Positions 18,875-28,475 of a stretch of DNA of 64,000 nt are shown here, one piece after another. Under the pieces are notes generated by a model. That model made no database searches, had not been told where the DNA came from, and worked only from the letters and a program-made list of their open reading frames with translations. The stretch is taken from the NCBI GenBank assembly GCA_964454015.1, contig CAYVQF010000028.1, positions 1 to 64,000 on the forward strand, in the 5' to 3' direction. Source of the DNA: CAYVQF01 sp964454015 (GTDB taxonomy: Bacteria > Myxococcota_A > Bradymonadia > UBA4248). Position numbers and translations under genes: made by a program. How positions within the stretch are numbered: position 1 is the first letter of the stretch; the number at the start of each line of letters is the position of its first letter.

Positions 18875-18989
18875 TATGTCGCAGCGACTTCGCTCACTCC
18901 CTTCCCACTTGGTGACCCCTCCCGCTACATCCGGGCTGGCGCCGAAGCATCACGCTCCCCCCCAAAGCTCAGCATCAGTGAGGCCCATC

Positions 18990-21900
18990 ATGGTCCGTGG
19001 ACCGCTCCGAACTGCCGCATTGGCTGCCCTCCTCGTCCTCGTCTCCAGCGCCTGCGGCGCACCTAGCACCGCGCTGCGCTACCTCGAAGACGCCGCGCCC
19101 CTGACCTATGGCCCCGAGAGCAGCGCCGACCCAGCCCTGCAAGCAGCCTTCTCCACTTGGCTCGACGGAGACATGGAGAGCACGGCCACCCACCTCGCCT
19201 CGCTGGAATCGCGAGAGCACCCCCTGGCCCTCTTCGCCCTGGCCGAGTTCGCCCACCAGCGCGGCGACATCTCCGCTGCCTTTGCCCAGCACATCGACCT
19301 GATCCGGCGCTTCCCTGCCAGCCCCTTGAGCAACCTCGCTGCCCTGCGCCTACGCCGTCTCTTCAACAACGCCAACAACCCTGACCTGCTCAACCAGGTC
19401 ATGGACACCCAATGGGACGCCTTGCCACACCACGGGCGCATCAACCTCCTCACCGCCCTCTACGCCGTCGACTTTCTGCGCGCCAACAACGACCCCCGGC
19501 CCCAAGCATCCCCCCTGCGCTTTGGCGCGCCCGCCAAGTGGACCACCGTCGGACCCCTCAGCGCCAACCACCTCATCGACTTCGATCAAAGCTTCGCCCC
19601 CGAAGCCGACCCCACCTTCGCCCCCCAATACAAAATCAACCAGCAGCGCCTCAATCGACAGAATCTGCGACCTGGCCCCCGCCTCCGTCCCGGCAACGGG
19701 CGCCAAGGCGTTTTCCTCAGCGAGAGCTTCGTCCAGGTCGACTCTCCTGGCGAACATATCCTCTTCATCAGCGGTCAAGGCCGGCTGCAGGTCAGCCTTG
19801 GCGCCGACCTCGCCCTCGATCTCGCCGTCCCCAGCAATGGCCCCTTCCAAGTGGCCCGCATGGTCGACCTCCAAGCGGGTGTGCACCGCCTCCGCCTCAA
19901 ATCCGGCGCCGCCCAGGGCAACGACGGCGTGCTCCTATTGCTCATCCCGGTCAACGCCGCGCCACCCTTCACTTTCGCCGACGCCGCGCCAACGGCGGCC
20001 CTCGCGACGGCCCAGCTCGGTCCCCACCTGCGCCTGCGTGGCAACCTCCCGGCCGACCCCGCGACCTACGCCAGCCAGTCCTTTTATCTCTGGCTCAACG
20101 CCATCTACGCTGGCGACACGGGTCACTTCGCCGAAGCCAACCTGGTCACCGACCTCGCTCAAGTCGTGAGCCCGGGCTTCGTCCCTCTCCTCTTGACCAA
20201 AGCCGAGAATGTCCGCAGCGATCCCGGTGTCGAACCGGGCCTCGCCGTTGACCTCGCCCTCGACCTCCTCCAGCGCGCCCTCGACCTGGATCCACAGGCA
20301 GGCCAAGCCCATCTCGCCGCGGCGGCCCTCCTCTTCCAGGAAGAACAGCACCACTTAGCCCTCGCCGAGCTGGCCCACCTCCTGGAAAGTAGCCCACACG
20401 AATACCTCTACCACTTCCTCCATTTCCTCGTCCTCGATGCCCTCGGCTGGGAGCAGGTCGCCGACGAAGCACTGCGCCACGCCTCACGCCTCAAGGCCAA
20501 CGACTGCGCCCTGGCCGCCCGCGTCATGGAAGCCGACGCCGAGCGCGGCATCTTCCTCACTCCAGAGCAGCTACCCGATGAACGCGCCAACTGCCCAGAA
20601 GTCGTGGAGGTCCTCATCCGCACCCACTACCTCCCCAAGGGCGACTTCGCCGCCATCGAAGCCTTGCGCCAGGCCCTCGTCCAGCGTTTCCCCTACGAGG
20701 CCCGCTACCGCATCGATCTGGCCCTCTTCCAAGCCACCCGCGGACAACACGCCGCCGCCATGGCCAGCTACGAAGAGGCCGACACCCTCCTCGACACCAC
20801 GGGCACCAGCTTCCCCGAGGCCATGGTCGACTTGCGCCTGCAGCACGACGAGAAGGACGCCTTCTCCTTCATCGAGAAGCATCTCCAACGCGAACCGGCC
20901 AACCTCACCCTCATTCAACTCATGCAACGCTTCGGCGGTGAGAAGGCCCTGCAGTCCTTGCGCAAAGATGGCCTCGCCATCGTGCGCGAATACCTCGAAG
21001 ACGACCGCGACTATCAACGCGCCGCCTTCTACCTCCTCGACTATGCCGCCTTTCGCTATTTCCCCGACGGGCAGTCGCTCTCGGTCACCCACCAGGTCGC
21101 CCGGGTGCTCAACAAAGACGGCAAGAACCGCCTCGGTGAAGTGAGACTGCCCTACGGCGCGGTCGTCACCCAACTGCGCACCATCAAGGCCGATGGCATC
21201 ACCACCATCGAGCCAGAGATCATCCCCAACAAATCATCGATCTCCATGCCCAACCTCGAAGAAGGCGATTTCATCGAGATCGAATACATCATGGCCGATC
21301 CCCCGCGCACCCACCACTCACCCGCCTTCGTCATGCCGCGCTGGTACTTCCAGATCTACGAAGCCCCGTTGATGCACTCCGAGGTCATCATCGACGTCCC
21401 GGCAGAGATCGTGCCCATCATCGACGTCCGCGGCCCCGTCCCAGACCCGGAGATCACCCAGCACCAAGGCTTCACCCGCTACCGCTATCTCATGACGGAG
21501 ATGCTCGAGCCGCGGCCAGAGGTCGCCTCACCCCACATCTACGACATCGTCCCCTCGGTGCAATTTGCATATGGTGTCTCCTGGGAAGAGAGCCAGCGTG
21601 CCGTCCTCAACACGGTCACCGCAGTGACCGCCCCCAGCCACTACTTGGCCGACGCCCTTGTCCTGGCGCGCGCTGGCGCCACGGACGTCAAAGAGAGCAC
21701 GCGACGCATCTTCAATTTCGTCCGCGCCGAGGTCATCGAGCAGGCCCAGAGCTACTTCGCCATCCCAGCCGTCTGGACCTGGACCCGCCAAGCGGGTTCC
21801 CGTCTGGGCCTCTTCAAAGCCCTCCTGGACATGGCAGAGATCCCCAACCAGGTCGCCTTCATCTTTCCCTTCCACGGCCCTGAGGAGGTCGGCCCCATCC

Positions 21901-22733
21901 CCGAGCTGGGCCTGGTCGACGTCTCTCTGCGGGTGCCTCTGGCCGACGGCAAAGCGTTGTGGCTCGAACCGAGTCATACCCATGCCCGCTTCGACTACCT
22001 CCCACCCCAGCTCCAAGGGCGCCCGGCCCTCCTCCTCGCGCACAGCCCGAGATGGATCACCACCGAGGTCTACCCAACCAGCATCGAAGAGCAGCAAAGC
22101 CACTTCGACTTCAGCATCGACGGCGACGGCAACGTCAGCGGCAGCGGCAGCGAGAGCGCCGACGGCGTCAACGGCCTCGGGCTGCGCACCTTCGTCGCGC
22201 GCTTCAGCCCTGACCCCGAGGCCTTCACCCTGCGCTTGCAAGAGTACCTGGCGCCCACCTTTGGCAATGTCCGCGTCATCTCCTACGACTATGAGAACCA
22301 AGACACGGACGACCAGCCCATCACCGTGCGCTATGACTTCACCGCCAGCGCCTTCGCCAGCACCGACGCCCAGGGCTTGCACGTCAACTCCAACGCCTTC
22401 TCCGAGCGCCTCTCGGACCGCTTCGCCACCCTGCCGTCGCGCACCCAGACCCTGCTCATCGACGCCCCGCTCGTGATTCGCCGCACCATCGATATCGCCT
22501 TCCCCGCGTCTTCCATCATCGCCATCGATGCCAGCGAAAAGCACATCGCCGGTCCCTACGGCGAGTATCGGCGGCAGGTGCACGTCCAGGGCCACACCCT
22601 GCGCATCGTGGAGAGCCTCGATCTGCCGGCGCAGCGGGTCAGACCAGAGCACTATGCCGAGTTCCGCGCCTTCTGCGCCGAGATCGACACCGCCCAGATC
22701 CTCCGCCTCTCGGCCCAAGTCCCGCAGCCCTGA
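18990..22733 (+). CDS. Lipoprotein paralogue: TPR-like/DUF3857 with degenerate transglutaminase domain
   Basis: A 1247-residue lipoprotein. The ATG at 18990 follows GTGAGG and opens a signal peptide ending LVLVSSAC. The architecture repeats that of the upstream gene: a helical repeat half with a beta insert, DUF3857 from about 695 (VTHQVARVLNKDGKNRLGEV), then a transglutaminase-like region near 900-1010. That region aligns through RLGLFKALLDMAEIPNQVAFI with KASLLKVMLEEAGIPTDIVLV of the paralogue. The catalytic Cys position is Ala or Gly (RQAGS), the His is lost and the Asp site reads LEPSH. It should be inactive as a transglutaminase/protease and may serve as a scaffold or regulator of the active paralogue. 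Confidence 0.82.
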   Translation: MVRGPLRTAALAALLVLVSSACGAPSTALRYLEDAAPLTYGPESSADPALQAAFSTWLDGDMESTATHLASLESREHPLALFALAEFAHQRGDISAAFAQHIDLIRRFPASPLSNLAALRLRRLFNNANNPDLLNQVMDTQWDALPHHGRINLLTALYAVDFLRANNDPRPQASPLRFGAPAKWTTVGPLSANHLIDFDQSFAPEADPTFAPQYKINQQRLNRQNLRPGPRLRPGNGRQGVFLSESFVQVDSPGEHILFISGQGRLQVSLGADLALDLAVPSNGPFQVARMVDLQAGVHRLRLKSGAAQGNDGVLLLLIPVNAAPPFTFADAAPTAALATAQLGPHLRLRGNLPADPATYASQSFYLWLNAIYAGDTGHFAEANLVTDLAQVVSPGFVPLLLTKAENVRSDPGVEPGLAVDLALDLLQRALDLDPQAGQAHLAAAALLFQEEQHHLALAELAHLLESSPHEYLYHFLHFLVLDALGWEQVADEALRHASRLKANDCALAARVMEADAERGIFLTPEQLPDERANCPEVVEVLIRTHYLPKGDFAAIEALRQALVQRFPYEARYRIDLALFQATRGQHAAAMASYEEADTLLDTTGTSFPEAMVDLRLQHDEKDAFSFIEKHLQREPANLTLIQLMQRFGGEKALQSLRKDGLAIVREYLEDDRDYQRAAFYLLDYAAFRYFPDGQSLSVTHQVARVLNKDGKNRLGEVRLPYGAVVTQLRTIKADGITTIEPEIIPNKSSISMPNLEEGDFIEIEYIMADPPRTHHSPAFVMPRWYFQIYEAPLMHSEVIIDVPAEIVPIIDVRGPVPDPEITQHQGFTRYRYLMTEMLEPRPEVASPHIYDIVPSVQFAYGVSWEESQRAVLNTVTAVTAPSHYLADALVLARAGATDVKESTRRIFNFVRAEVIEQAQSYFAIPAVWTWTRQAGSRLGLFKALLDMAEIPNQVAFIFPFHGPEEVGPIPELGLVDVSLRVPLADGKALWLEPSHTHARFDYLPPQLQGRPALLLAHSPRWITTEVYPTSIEEQQSHFDFSIDGDGNVSGSGSESADGVNGLGLRTFVARFSPDPEAFTLRLQEYLAPTFGNVRVISYDYENQDTDDQPITVRYDFTASAFASTDAQGLHVNSNAFSERLSDRFATLPSRTQTLLIDAPLVIRRTIDIAFPASSIIAIDASEKHIAGPYGEYRRQVHVQGHTLRIVESLDLPAQRVRPEHYAEFRAFCAEIDTAQILRLSAQVPQP

Positions 22734-22764
22734 CGGGCCACCTCAGACGCTACCAGCTCGAGCC

Positions 22765-24342
22765 TCACTCGTCGTCCGAAGGCAAGGCCCGCGCGATGCG
22801 GCGCTGCAACTGCAACGCCGGCCTATAACCAGGCGCCTGCACCAGCGCCTCTTCGGCCAGTGCCTGCGCCTTGAGGAGGTTGCCTGACGCAAAGGAAGCC
22901 TCCCCGTGCGCCACCAACCGCGCTGCCGCCGCCTCGTCGCCACGACTGGGCGCCTCAGCCACGGGCGCCTTGTCGCGGCGCTGGCTCGGCGTCCCTGTCG
23001 CGCCACTGCCGCCCTTGGGCTCTCGCCGCACCTCCCGCGCTGGCGCCTCAGCCACGGCAAGCCTGGGGCTTGGTACCAACGCGCCGCGCACGTAACCCAC
23101 CCAAGCCCCCTCCCGCATCTGCTCGCCTGCGCGGGCCATCGCCGCAAAGGGAAGCGCCACCTCATCATCGAGGGCCACCGCCCCAGGCGCACCTGGCGAG
23201 GTCGGCGCCGCCCGTTCAGGTCGCGACCAGGATCGCCACACCACGGCCACCACCGCCACCAGCAAGACCAGACCCACCCCCATGGCCACCAACGCGCCCT
23301 TGCGCTTGCTCTTGCGCAGTTGCGCCACCACCATCGAGGCGTCTTCATCGTCGACGACCGGCATGGCCGCAGCCGGGCTGAGCGCCTCCGCCTCCAAGGC
23401 CAACAACTGCGCTGCCACGATCTCGGCTGAAGCGGGACGCTCGACCCGGTTCTTGGCCAGACATGACATGATCAGCCCTTCCAAACCCAGGTGCACACCC
23501 CCGCGCAGCCGCGTGCTCAGCAAGGGCACGGGCTCGTCGATGACCGCCGCGACCACGGCCAACGGCGTCGCCCCCGTAAAGGGCAACAACCCCGAGGCCA
23601 TCTCATAGAGCACCACCCCGAAGGCATAGAGGTCAGAGCGCGGATCCAGAGACTCACCGCGAGCCTGCTCCGGGCTCATGTACTCCGGGGTTCCCAGCAC
23701 CCGATCGGCCGCCGCATGGGAGACCTGGGCCACCCCGAAGTCCAAGACCTTGACCACGGCGGCCTGACCCGCAGGCTCCAACACGAAAACGTTGGCGGGC
23801 TTCAGATCCGCGTGAATCACTCCCTGCGCATGAGAGGCCTGCAACACCGACAGAATCTGTACCCCCAGGGCCACGATGCGATCGAGCGGGAGCGGGGCCT
23901 CCTGCGCCAACATCGCCTCCAACGACCGCCCCTCGGCCACCAGCTCCATCACGATGTAGAAGCGCCCGTGCTGGTCTTGACCAAAATCATAGACCTTCGG
24001 GCAATTGGGGTGCGCCAGGCGGCTCAAAAAACGCGCCTCATCGATGAAGCGCTCTACCACCACCGCATCCGTCGCGCGATGCGCGTGCAGGATCTTCACC
24101 GCAATGGCCGTTCCCAGCTTGACATTGCGGCCGCGGTACACCATCGCATCGGCACCCTCACCGAGGAGCTCCTCGAGGCGATAGCGCCCCCGAATCAGCC
24201 GCTCAGCTTCTGGCGCTGTCTCCTGCGCCGCGGGCGCCGCCCCAGAACTCGCCTCGGGTGCTGCAGCCCGCAAAAGTCCGCCACAGCGCGGACAGTCATC
24301 CTGCAAGGGGACACGGGCTTTGCACTGTGGGCAGACTACCAA
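22765..24342 (-). CDS. Membrane Ser/Thr protein kinase with N-terminal zinc ribbon (non-RD)
   Basis: A 525-residue Hanks-type kinase. The best start is TTG at 24342, because GGGAGAGAAGG lies just upstream and it opens the zinc ribbon VVCPQCK; a TTG at 24366 lacks a ribosome site. Cys4, Cys7, Cys17 and Cys20 form the ribbon. The kinase domain covers about 52-300, with Gly loop GEGADAMVY and Lys83 in AVKIL. The catalytic loop is HADLKPAN (Asp179), in which Ala replaces the usual Arg, and is followed by DFG and GTPEYMSPEQA. A transmembrane segment lies near 345-365 and a TPR-like end (GNLLKAQALAEEALVQAPGY) follows. It is convergent with the DUF3857 lipoprotein gene. The lack of the RD arginine suggests activity that does not depend on activation-loop phosphorylation. 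Confidence 0.88.
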   Translation of the reverse strand: MVVCPQCKARVPLQDDCPRCGGLLRAAAPEASSGAAPAAQETAPEAERLIRGRYRLEELLGEGADAMVYRGRNVKLGTAIAVKILHAHRATDAVVVERFIDEARFLSRLAHPNCPKVYDFGQDQHGRFYIVMELVAEGRSLEAMLAQEAPLPLDRIVALGVQILSVLQASHAQGVIHADLKPANVFVLEPAGQAAVVKVLDFGVAQVSHAAADRVLGTPEYMSPEQARGESLDPRSDLYAFGVVLYEMASGLLPFTGATPLAVVAAVIDEPVPLLSTRLRGGVHLGLEGLIMSCLAKNRVERPASAEIVAAQLLALEAEALSPAAAMPVVDDEDASMVVAQLRKSKRKGALVAMGVGLVLLVAVVAVVWRSWSRPERAAPTSPGAPGAVALDDEVALPFAAMARAGEQMREGAWVGYVRGALVPSPRLAVAEAPAREVRREPKGGSGATGTPSQRRDKAPVAEAPSRGDEAAAARLVAHGEASFASGNLLKAQALAEEALVQAPGYRPALQLQRRIARALPSDDE

Positions 24343-24496
24343 AGCCTTCTCTCCCTCACGGCACAACGGCCGGAGCCGGGCGGCGGCGACATCAGCGCCA
24401 CCGCATGCTAACCCAGCACTCCGTTTCGATCAATGGAGACCAAGCGCCGCTCTCTCATGCCTCAATGCAAAACCAGCGCTTGGCTACCTCATGGCC

Positions 24497-25810
24497 CTAG
24501 CTCGCCGCCGCCACCTCGCTTCCCTGACCCGCCACGGGCAGACGCTCGATCTGGACCTGCACCACCCGCTTCTCCGTGGCCTGAATCACCGTCAGGCACA
24601 CGTCGTTGATCACGAAGGCCTCACCCTCATCAGGCACCTTCCCCAAGGTGGACACCACGAAACCACCAATGGTGTCGTAATCGGCGTCATCGGGAAAGGC
24701 CATGTCCAGCGCAGCCGCCACGTCATCGATGCTGGTCCGGGCATCCACCAACAGCACCTGCTGCTCGCCATCCATGGCCACGATGGGATTCTCTTCCTGG
24801 TCGTACTCATCTTGGATCTCGCCGAAGAACTCCTCGATGATGTCCTCCAAAGTGACCACACCCGCCGTGCCGCCAAACTCGTCCACCACGATGGCGATGT
24901 GGATGTGCTCGCGCTGAAAGTGTTTGAAAAGCTCGTTGATGTGCTTGGTCTCAGGGACATAAAAGGCATCCCGAATCAAGTCCACCAGCGAGAAGGCGTC
25001 CTTCGCGGCGAGCGGCGCCTCGGCGCCACATTCCCCGCGATAACGGCGAGCCAAAAACTCGAAAAGATCCTTGGCGTACAGAACCCCGACGATCTCATCG
25101 ACGTTGTTCCGGTACACCGGGACCCGGCTGTAACCCTCGTCGATGAAGAGGCGCAGGACATCGTCGAAGCTCGCGTCCAGAGAGCAGGCCACCAGATCCG
25201 TGCGTGGCACCATCACCTCCCGCACGATGGTGTCTTTGAAATCAACCACCGAGCGCAAGATCCGATGCTTCAAATCCTTCGTCGAGCCATGCCGTGCGCT
25301 GGCATCGATGAGCAGCTCCAAGTCCTCCTCGTAATCCTGCCCAATGGGCGGCTGCGTGCCCGAACGACGCGGTGTCGCCGCCCGCCCGAGTCGAGCCAGC
25401 ACCACACCCAGCGGTTGGCTCAACACCAACCAGGGCCACATCAGCGTCATCAACCCCGGCGCCATGCGGCGCGCCATGACCCCCGCCACACATCGCGGGA
25501 CCGCCTCCACCGCGAAGAGAGCCAGCACCAAGAACGACAGCGCCACCCAGCGCGGCCAGGACAGCGTATCGAACAAGGCCAAGCCGGCATACACACTCAC
25601 CAATGCCGCCCCAACCTTCCCCAGAAGCAACGCAAAGTGAGTCCCTTCGGGTTGGGCCACGAAACGCCGCAAAGAGCGCCGCCCCTCATCGACCAGCTTC
25701 TCAGCTCTCGCCGCGCCAAGCACATGCAGCGCTGCATCCCCCAAGGAAAAAATCCCGGCCAACAGCAGCCCTATGGCCAGGCTCAGCAACTCCGATAAGG
25801 GCACGTCCAA
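24497..25810 (-). CDS. CNNM/CorC (HlyC/CorC) family transporter-like protein
   Basis: A 437-residue protein of the family linked to magnesium/cobalt efflux. The start is TTG at 25810, preferred because GGAGG lies exactly 6 bases upstream; the frame continues further upstream without a good site. The N-terminal DUF21-type membrane domain has about four hydrophobic segments to residue 150. A CBS pair follows (REVMVPRTDLVACSLDASFDDVL...EGYSRVPVYRNNVDEIVGVLYAKDL...HIAIVVDEFGGTAGVVTLEDIIEEFFGEI). The CorC/HlyC-type C-terminal domain (DYDTIGGFVVSTLGKVPDEGE) closes it. The DUF21 part is divergent, but the CBS and CorC parts are canonical. It is 154 bases upstream of the zinc-ribbon kinase on the same strand. 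Confidence 0.88.
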   Translation of the reverse strand: MDVPLSELLSLAIGLLLAGIFSLGDAALHVLGAARAEKLVDEGRRSLRRFVAQPEGTHFALLLGKVGAALVSVYAGLALFDTLSWPRWVALSFLVLALFAVEAVPRCVAGVMARRMAPGLMTLMWPWLVLSQPLGVVLARLGRAATPRRSGTQPPIGQDYEEDLELLIDASARHGSTKDLKHRILRSVVDFKDTIVREVMVPRTDLVACSLDASFDDVLRLFIDEGYSRVPVYRNNVDEIVGVLYAKDLFEFLARRYRGECGAEAPLAAKDAFSLVDLIRDAFYVPETKHINELFKHFQREHIHIAIVVDEFGGTAGVVTLEDIIEEFFGEIQDEYDQEENPIVAMDGEQQVLLVDARTSIDDVAAALDMAFPDDADYDTIGGFVVSTLGKVPDEGEAFVINDVCLTVIQATEKRVVQVQIERLPVAGQGSEVAAAS

Positions 25811-26134
25811 GACAAACCTCCACGCAAGGGGCCCCGGGCGACCGCCCCAACGGGCGCACGCCACCCCAGCGACAACGGCCAGCACGAGAAGGTGCTGCAC
25901 GTCGTCGCAGGCCAAAAATCATAACACGAGGGTGGGTCCTCTTTTTCGCCGCTCTTCATGTCTGCCGGCCCCAGCTTCTCATAGGCAACGGGCGCGCTCC
26001 AATCCACCCCAAACCCCAACCCCTCTAATCTACGGTGCCCACGCCAGCAGGTCAATACTTTCTGCAGCAGACCCAACACGCGCCGCGCTCTCGCACCAGC
26101 GTCGCCGCGCCCAAAGCAAAGCCACCACCCACGC
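25811..26134. other. Intergenic region (324 bp)
   Basis: It lies between two minus-strand genes. A -10-like TATGAT on the minus strand (25923-25918) could serve the CorC gene, but no good -35 stands 16-18 bases before it. No gene, RNA or repeat was seen. Confidence 0.4.
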
Positions 26135-27670
26135 TCACCCTCTGAACTTCTGCACGAAAGCCATCACCGTCGCAAAGACCGCCTCACGCTCCATGTCTTG
26201 GCCCAGCTCGTGCCCCGACTTCGTGAACCAGTGAATCTCCCGATGGCCAGCGCTCACCCCTTCATAGATCACGTTCGCCGCCACCGGCGCGATGACCTGA
26301 TCCCGCTTGGAATGCACCACACACACAGGCGTCGTCACCTGGCTCAGCTTCGCCTCGGTCTCTTTGGCATAGGCCAACAGCGACCCAAAAGCGTCCGTCG
26401 GAAAGCGCGTGTAGTTCTCACTGGTGTGCCGCAGGCTCTGGTCGTGAATCGCCGCTGGAGAGGGCCAGCTCTTGACCACTGGCGCCAACAGCGGCGCGAC
26501 CGGCGCCAGGGGATTGCGAAAACGCAGCGCCGCCGCCAAGGTCACCGTCCCGGCGATCTTGTCCGCGTGGGCCATGGCCAAGTTCAAAGCCACCAGGCCG
26601 CCCATGGACAAGCCCACCACCACCACCTTGTCGACCTCTTGCGCCAAGTCCAGCAGGGCCGCCTCCGCGTCGCCATACCACTCCGCAGCGCCAACCCCGG
26701 CGAGGTCTTGATAGTGCCCCCCGTGACCGCGCAACACGGGCATCCGGTAGGGAATCCCAGCCGCCTCGAGATGCGGGACCAGACCATCCACGGTCTTCAC
26801 GCTCGACGTGAAACCGTGCAGAAGCAATACACCAAGCCGCTCATAGCGCGGCAACGGTGCCACGGGAACCGTGATGGGCACATAGTTCCGCTCGTGCGCC
26901 ACTAGGCCGCTGATGGCCAGCATCAGACGCTGCGTCGCCGCGTGCAGATCTTCCTTCTCCAGCGTCCGACCAGCAAAATCCCCCAAGTCCACGGGCGCCC
27001 CAAAACGCACGGTGATCTTGACCTGCCGCGGCGGCTGCGCCAGCTCCAGCCGCGGAAAGACCTCAGGCGGAAAGGCCGCGCCCGTCCCCGAGACGCCCAC
27101 GGGGATGAGGGGCACACCGGCGGCCAAAGCGATCCGCACCGCGCCGGTCTTACCGCGCAGCAGCCCCGTCTCCGCCTCTACCTCGTGCCGCCCCCAGCGC
27201 TCTTCCCCCGGGATGGTCCCCTCGGGGAAAATCACCAGGACTTTCCCGTCGCGCAAGGCGTCGACGGCCCGCTGCATCCCCTCGCTGTCACCACCGCGCT
27301 TGATGTAAGGCGAGTCGGTCAAGGCGATGGCATGACGGAGAAAGGGCCACTCGGCGAACTCGGCCTTGGCCATGAAGCGCAGACGCTGCGGCGCCGCCGC
27401 GGCCAAACACTGCACGTCCAACCAGCTCTGATGGTTCGACGCCAACAAAAAGCCGCCCTGCTGGGGCAGGTGCTCCAAACCCTCGACTTCGAAGTCGTTC
27501 TGGTGCTTGAACATCGTCCGCAGGCCGGCCTTCAAGGCCTCGTAGACGGGATCCGTCAGATTCTGCAAGCCTACGGTCTTGTCCAGCCCTTGTAGGGTGA
27601 GGCCAATGGCATCATCGACGGGTTTGACCAAGGACGGGAAGAGGCGGGCGAAAGCGTCAAGGTTCAACAT
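26135..27670 (-). CDS. PlsC-type acyltransferase fused to alpha/beta-hydrolase
   Basis: A 511-residue fusion of two lipid-type enzymes. The N-terminal 1-acyl-glycerol-3-phosphate acyltransferase (PlsC) domain has NHQSWLD (His80, Asp85) and FPEGT (148-152), and covers about 50-260. The C-terminal alpha/beta-hydrolase (about 275-511) has GVLLLHGF, the nucleophile elbow GLSMGG (Ser355), Asp457 (SKRDQV) and His487 (SGHELG), like the Est30/monoacylglycerol-lipase group. Both active sites look intact. ATG at 27670 is used, with GTGAGG upstream; a TTG lies one codon earlier. No signal peptide is seen. I infer acyl remodelling, with one half adding and the other removing or supplying acyl groups, but substrates are unknown. 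Confidence 0.87.
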   Translation of the reverse strand: MLNLDAFARLFPSLVKPVDDAIGLTLQGLDKTVGLQNLTDPVYEALKAGLRTMFKHQNDFEVEGLEHLPQQGGFLLASNHQSWLDVQCLAAAAPQRLRFMAKAEFAEWPFLRHAIALTDSPYIKRGGDSEGMQRAVDALRDGKVLVIFPEGTIPGEERWGRHEVEAETGLLRGKTGAVRIALAAGVPLIPVGVSGTGAAFPPEVFPRLELAQPPRQVKITVRFGAPVDLGDFAGRTLEKEDLHAATQRLMLAISGLVAHERNYVPITVPVAPLPRYERLGVLLLHGFTSSVKTVDGLVPHLEAAGIPYRMPVLRGHGGHYQDLAGVGAAEWYGDAEAALLDLAQEVDKVVVVGLSMGGLVALNLAMAHADKIAGTVTLAAALRFRNPLAPVAPLLAPVVKSWPSPAAIHDQSLRHTSENYTRFPTDAFGSLLAYAKETEAKLSQVTTPVCVVHSKRDQVIAPVAANVIYEGVSAGHREIHWFTKSGHELGQDMEREAVFATVMAFVQKFRG

Positions 27671-27862
27671 CAAAAAACCTCACCATGGGCAGAGCGTCTC
27701 CAACAGCGTCGCCACCGTCACGCGGCGACTCTTCGCACGACAACGCGCTGCGTCATAGCGCCCTCACCGAAAATTGTCCACCCTAGCCGCAAACGGCCTC
27801 GACATTTGCTGGTGTGGCGACAGCGACGCCGCGCCAGCCACCTCGCCGCCCCGGCCCGACCC

Positions 27863-28462
27863 TCAGCCCTTGGAAGCCTGCCATTGACAGCTCTCGAGCG
27901 CTTTCTCCGCCATCTCCACCACATCCTTGTCGGGCTCACATTTGAGCAAGACCTCCAAGTCCGCCACGAAGACCGACCACATGGCCACCCCCATGGCGTA
28001 GGCGCTGTAGTAGCGCACCTGCGGCAGACGATGCTCCAGCGCCTCGCGCAGCGTCGCGATCACGTCCTGATCCGGGCGCCGCGCCACCATGGCCAGCTTC
28101 AACAGCAACACCGGCTCCAGCACCATGTCGCGCTGCGCCGCCGCCAGAAGCTCCTCCTGGGTCATCAGGTCCAGGTGGCGCTCCAGGCTCTCCGTCAGCA
28201 AACGCAGATCGGCCGCCTTGACAGCGCTCATGCTGAAATAGGTCGCCCCGGTGTAGCGATCCTTGATCAGGTGCAGCTCCGCCTGCTCTTCCTTCTCTTG
28301 CCAGGTGAGCTGCAGCGCGTCGTCTTCAACGTCCTCTTCGGACAAAAAGTCCAAGACCAAGCCCAAAGAAGCCAGCTCGGACACGGCCCGCATCACCTGC
28401 TCGAAGAACACGGGATCATTGGGATCCGGGTCATCCCGCACCACGCACTTGGCTCTAAACAT
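27863..28462 (-). CDS. HEAT-like repeat protein, unknown function
   Basis: A 199-residue cytoplasmic-looking protein that I do not recognise. The ATG at 28462 is chosen because it lies 13 bases after the stop of the outer-membrane barrel gene. The N-terminal half is acidic (DDPDPNDPVFFEQVMRAVSELASLGLVLDFLSEEDVEDD). The C-terminal half is helical with HEAT-like character (DQDVIATLREALEHRLPQVRYYSAYAMGVAMW, VVEMAEKALESC). Close spacing suggests an operon with the barrel gene, although one product is exported and the other is not. Confidence 0.6.
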   Translation of the reverse strand: MFRAKCVVRDDPDPNDPVFFEQVMRAVSELASLGLVLDFLSEEDVEDDALQLTWQEKEEQAELHLIKDRYTGATYFSMSAVKAADLRLLTESLERHLDLMTQEELLAAAQRDMVLEPVLLLKLAMVARRPDQDVIATLREALEHRLPQVRYYSAYAMGVAMWSVFVADLEVLLKCEPDKDVVEMAEKALESCQWQASKG

Positions 28463-28475
28463 CGCGTTCTTTGGC

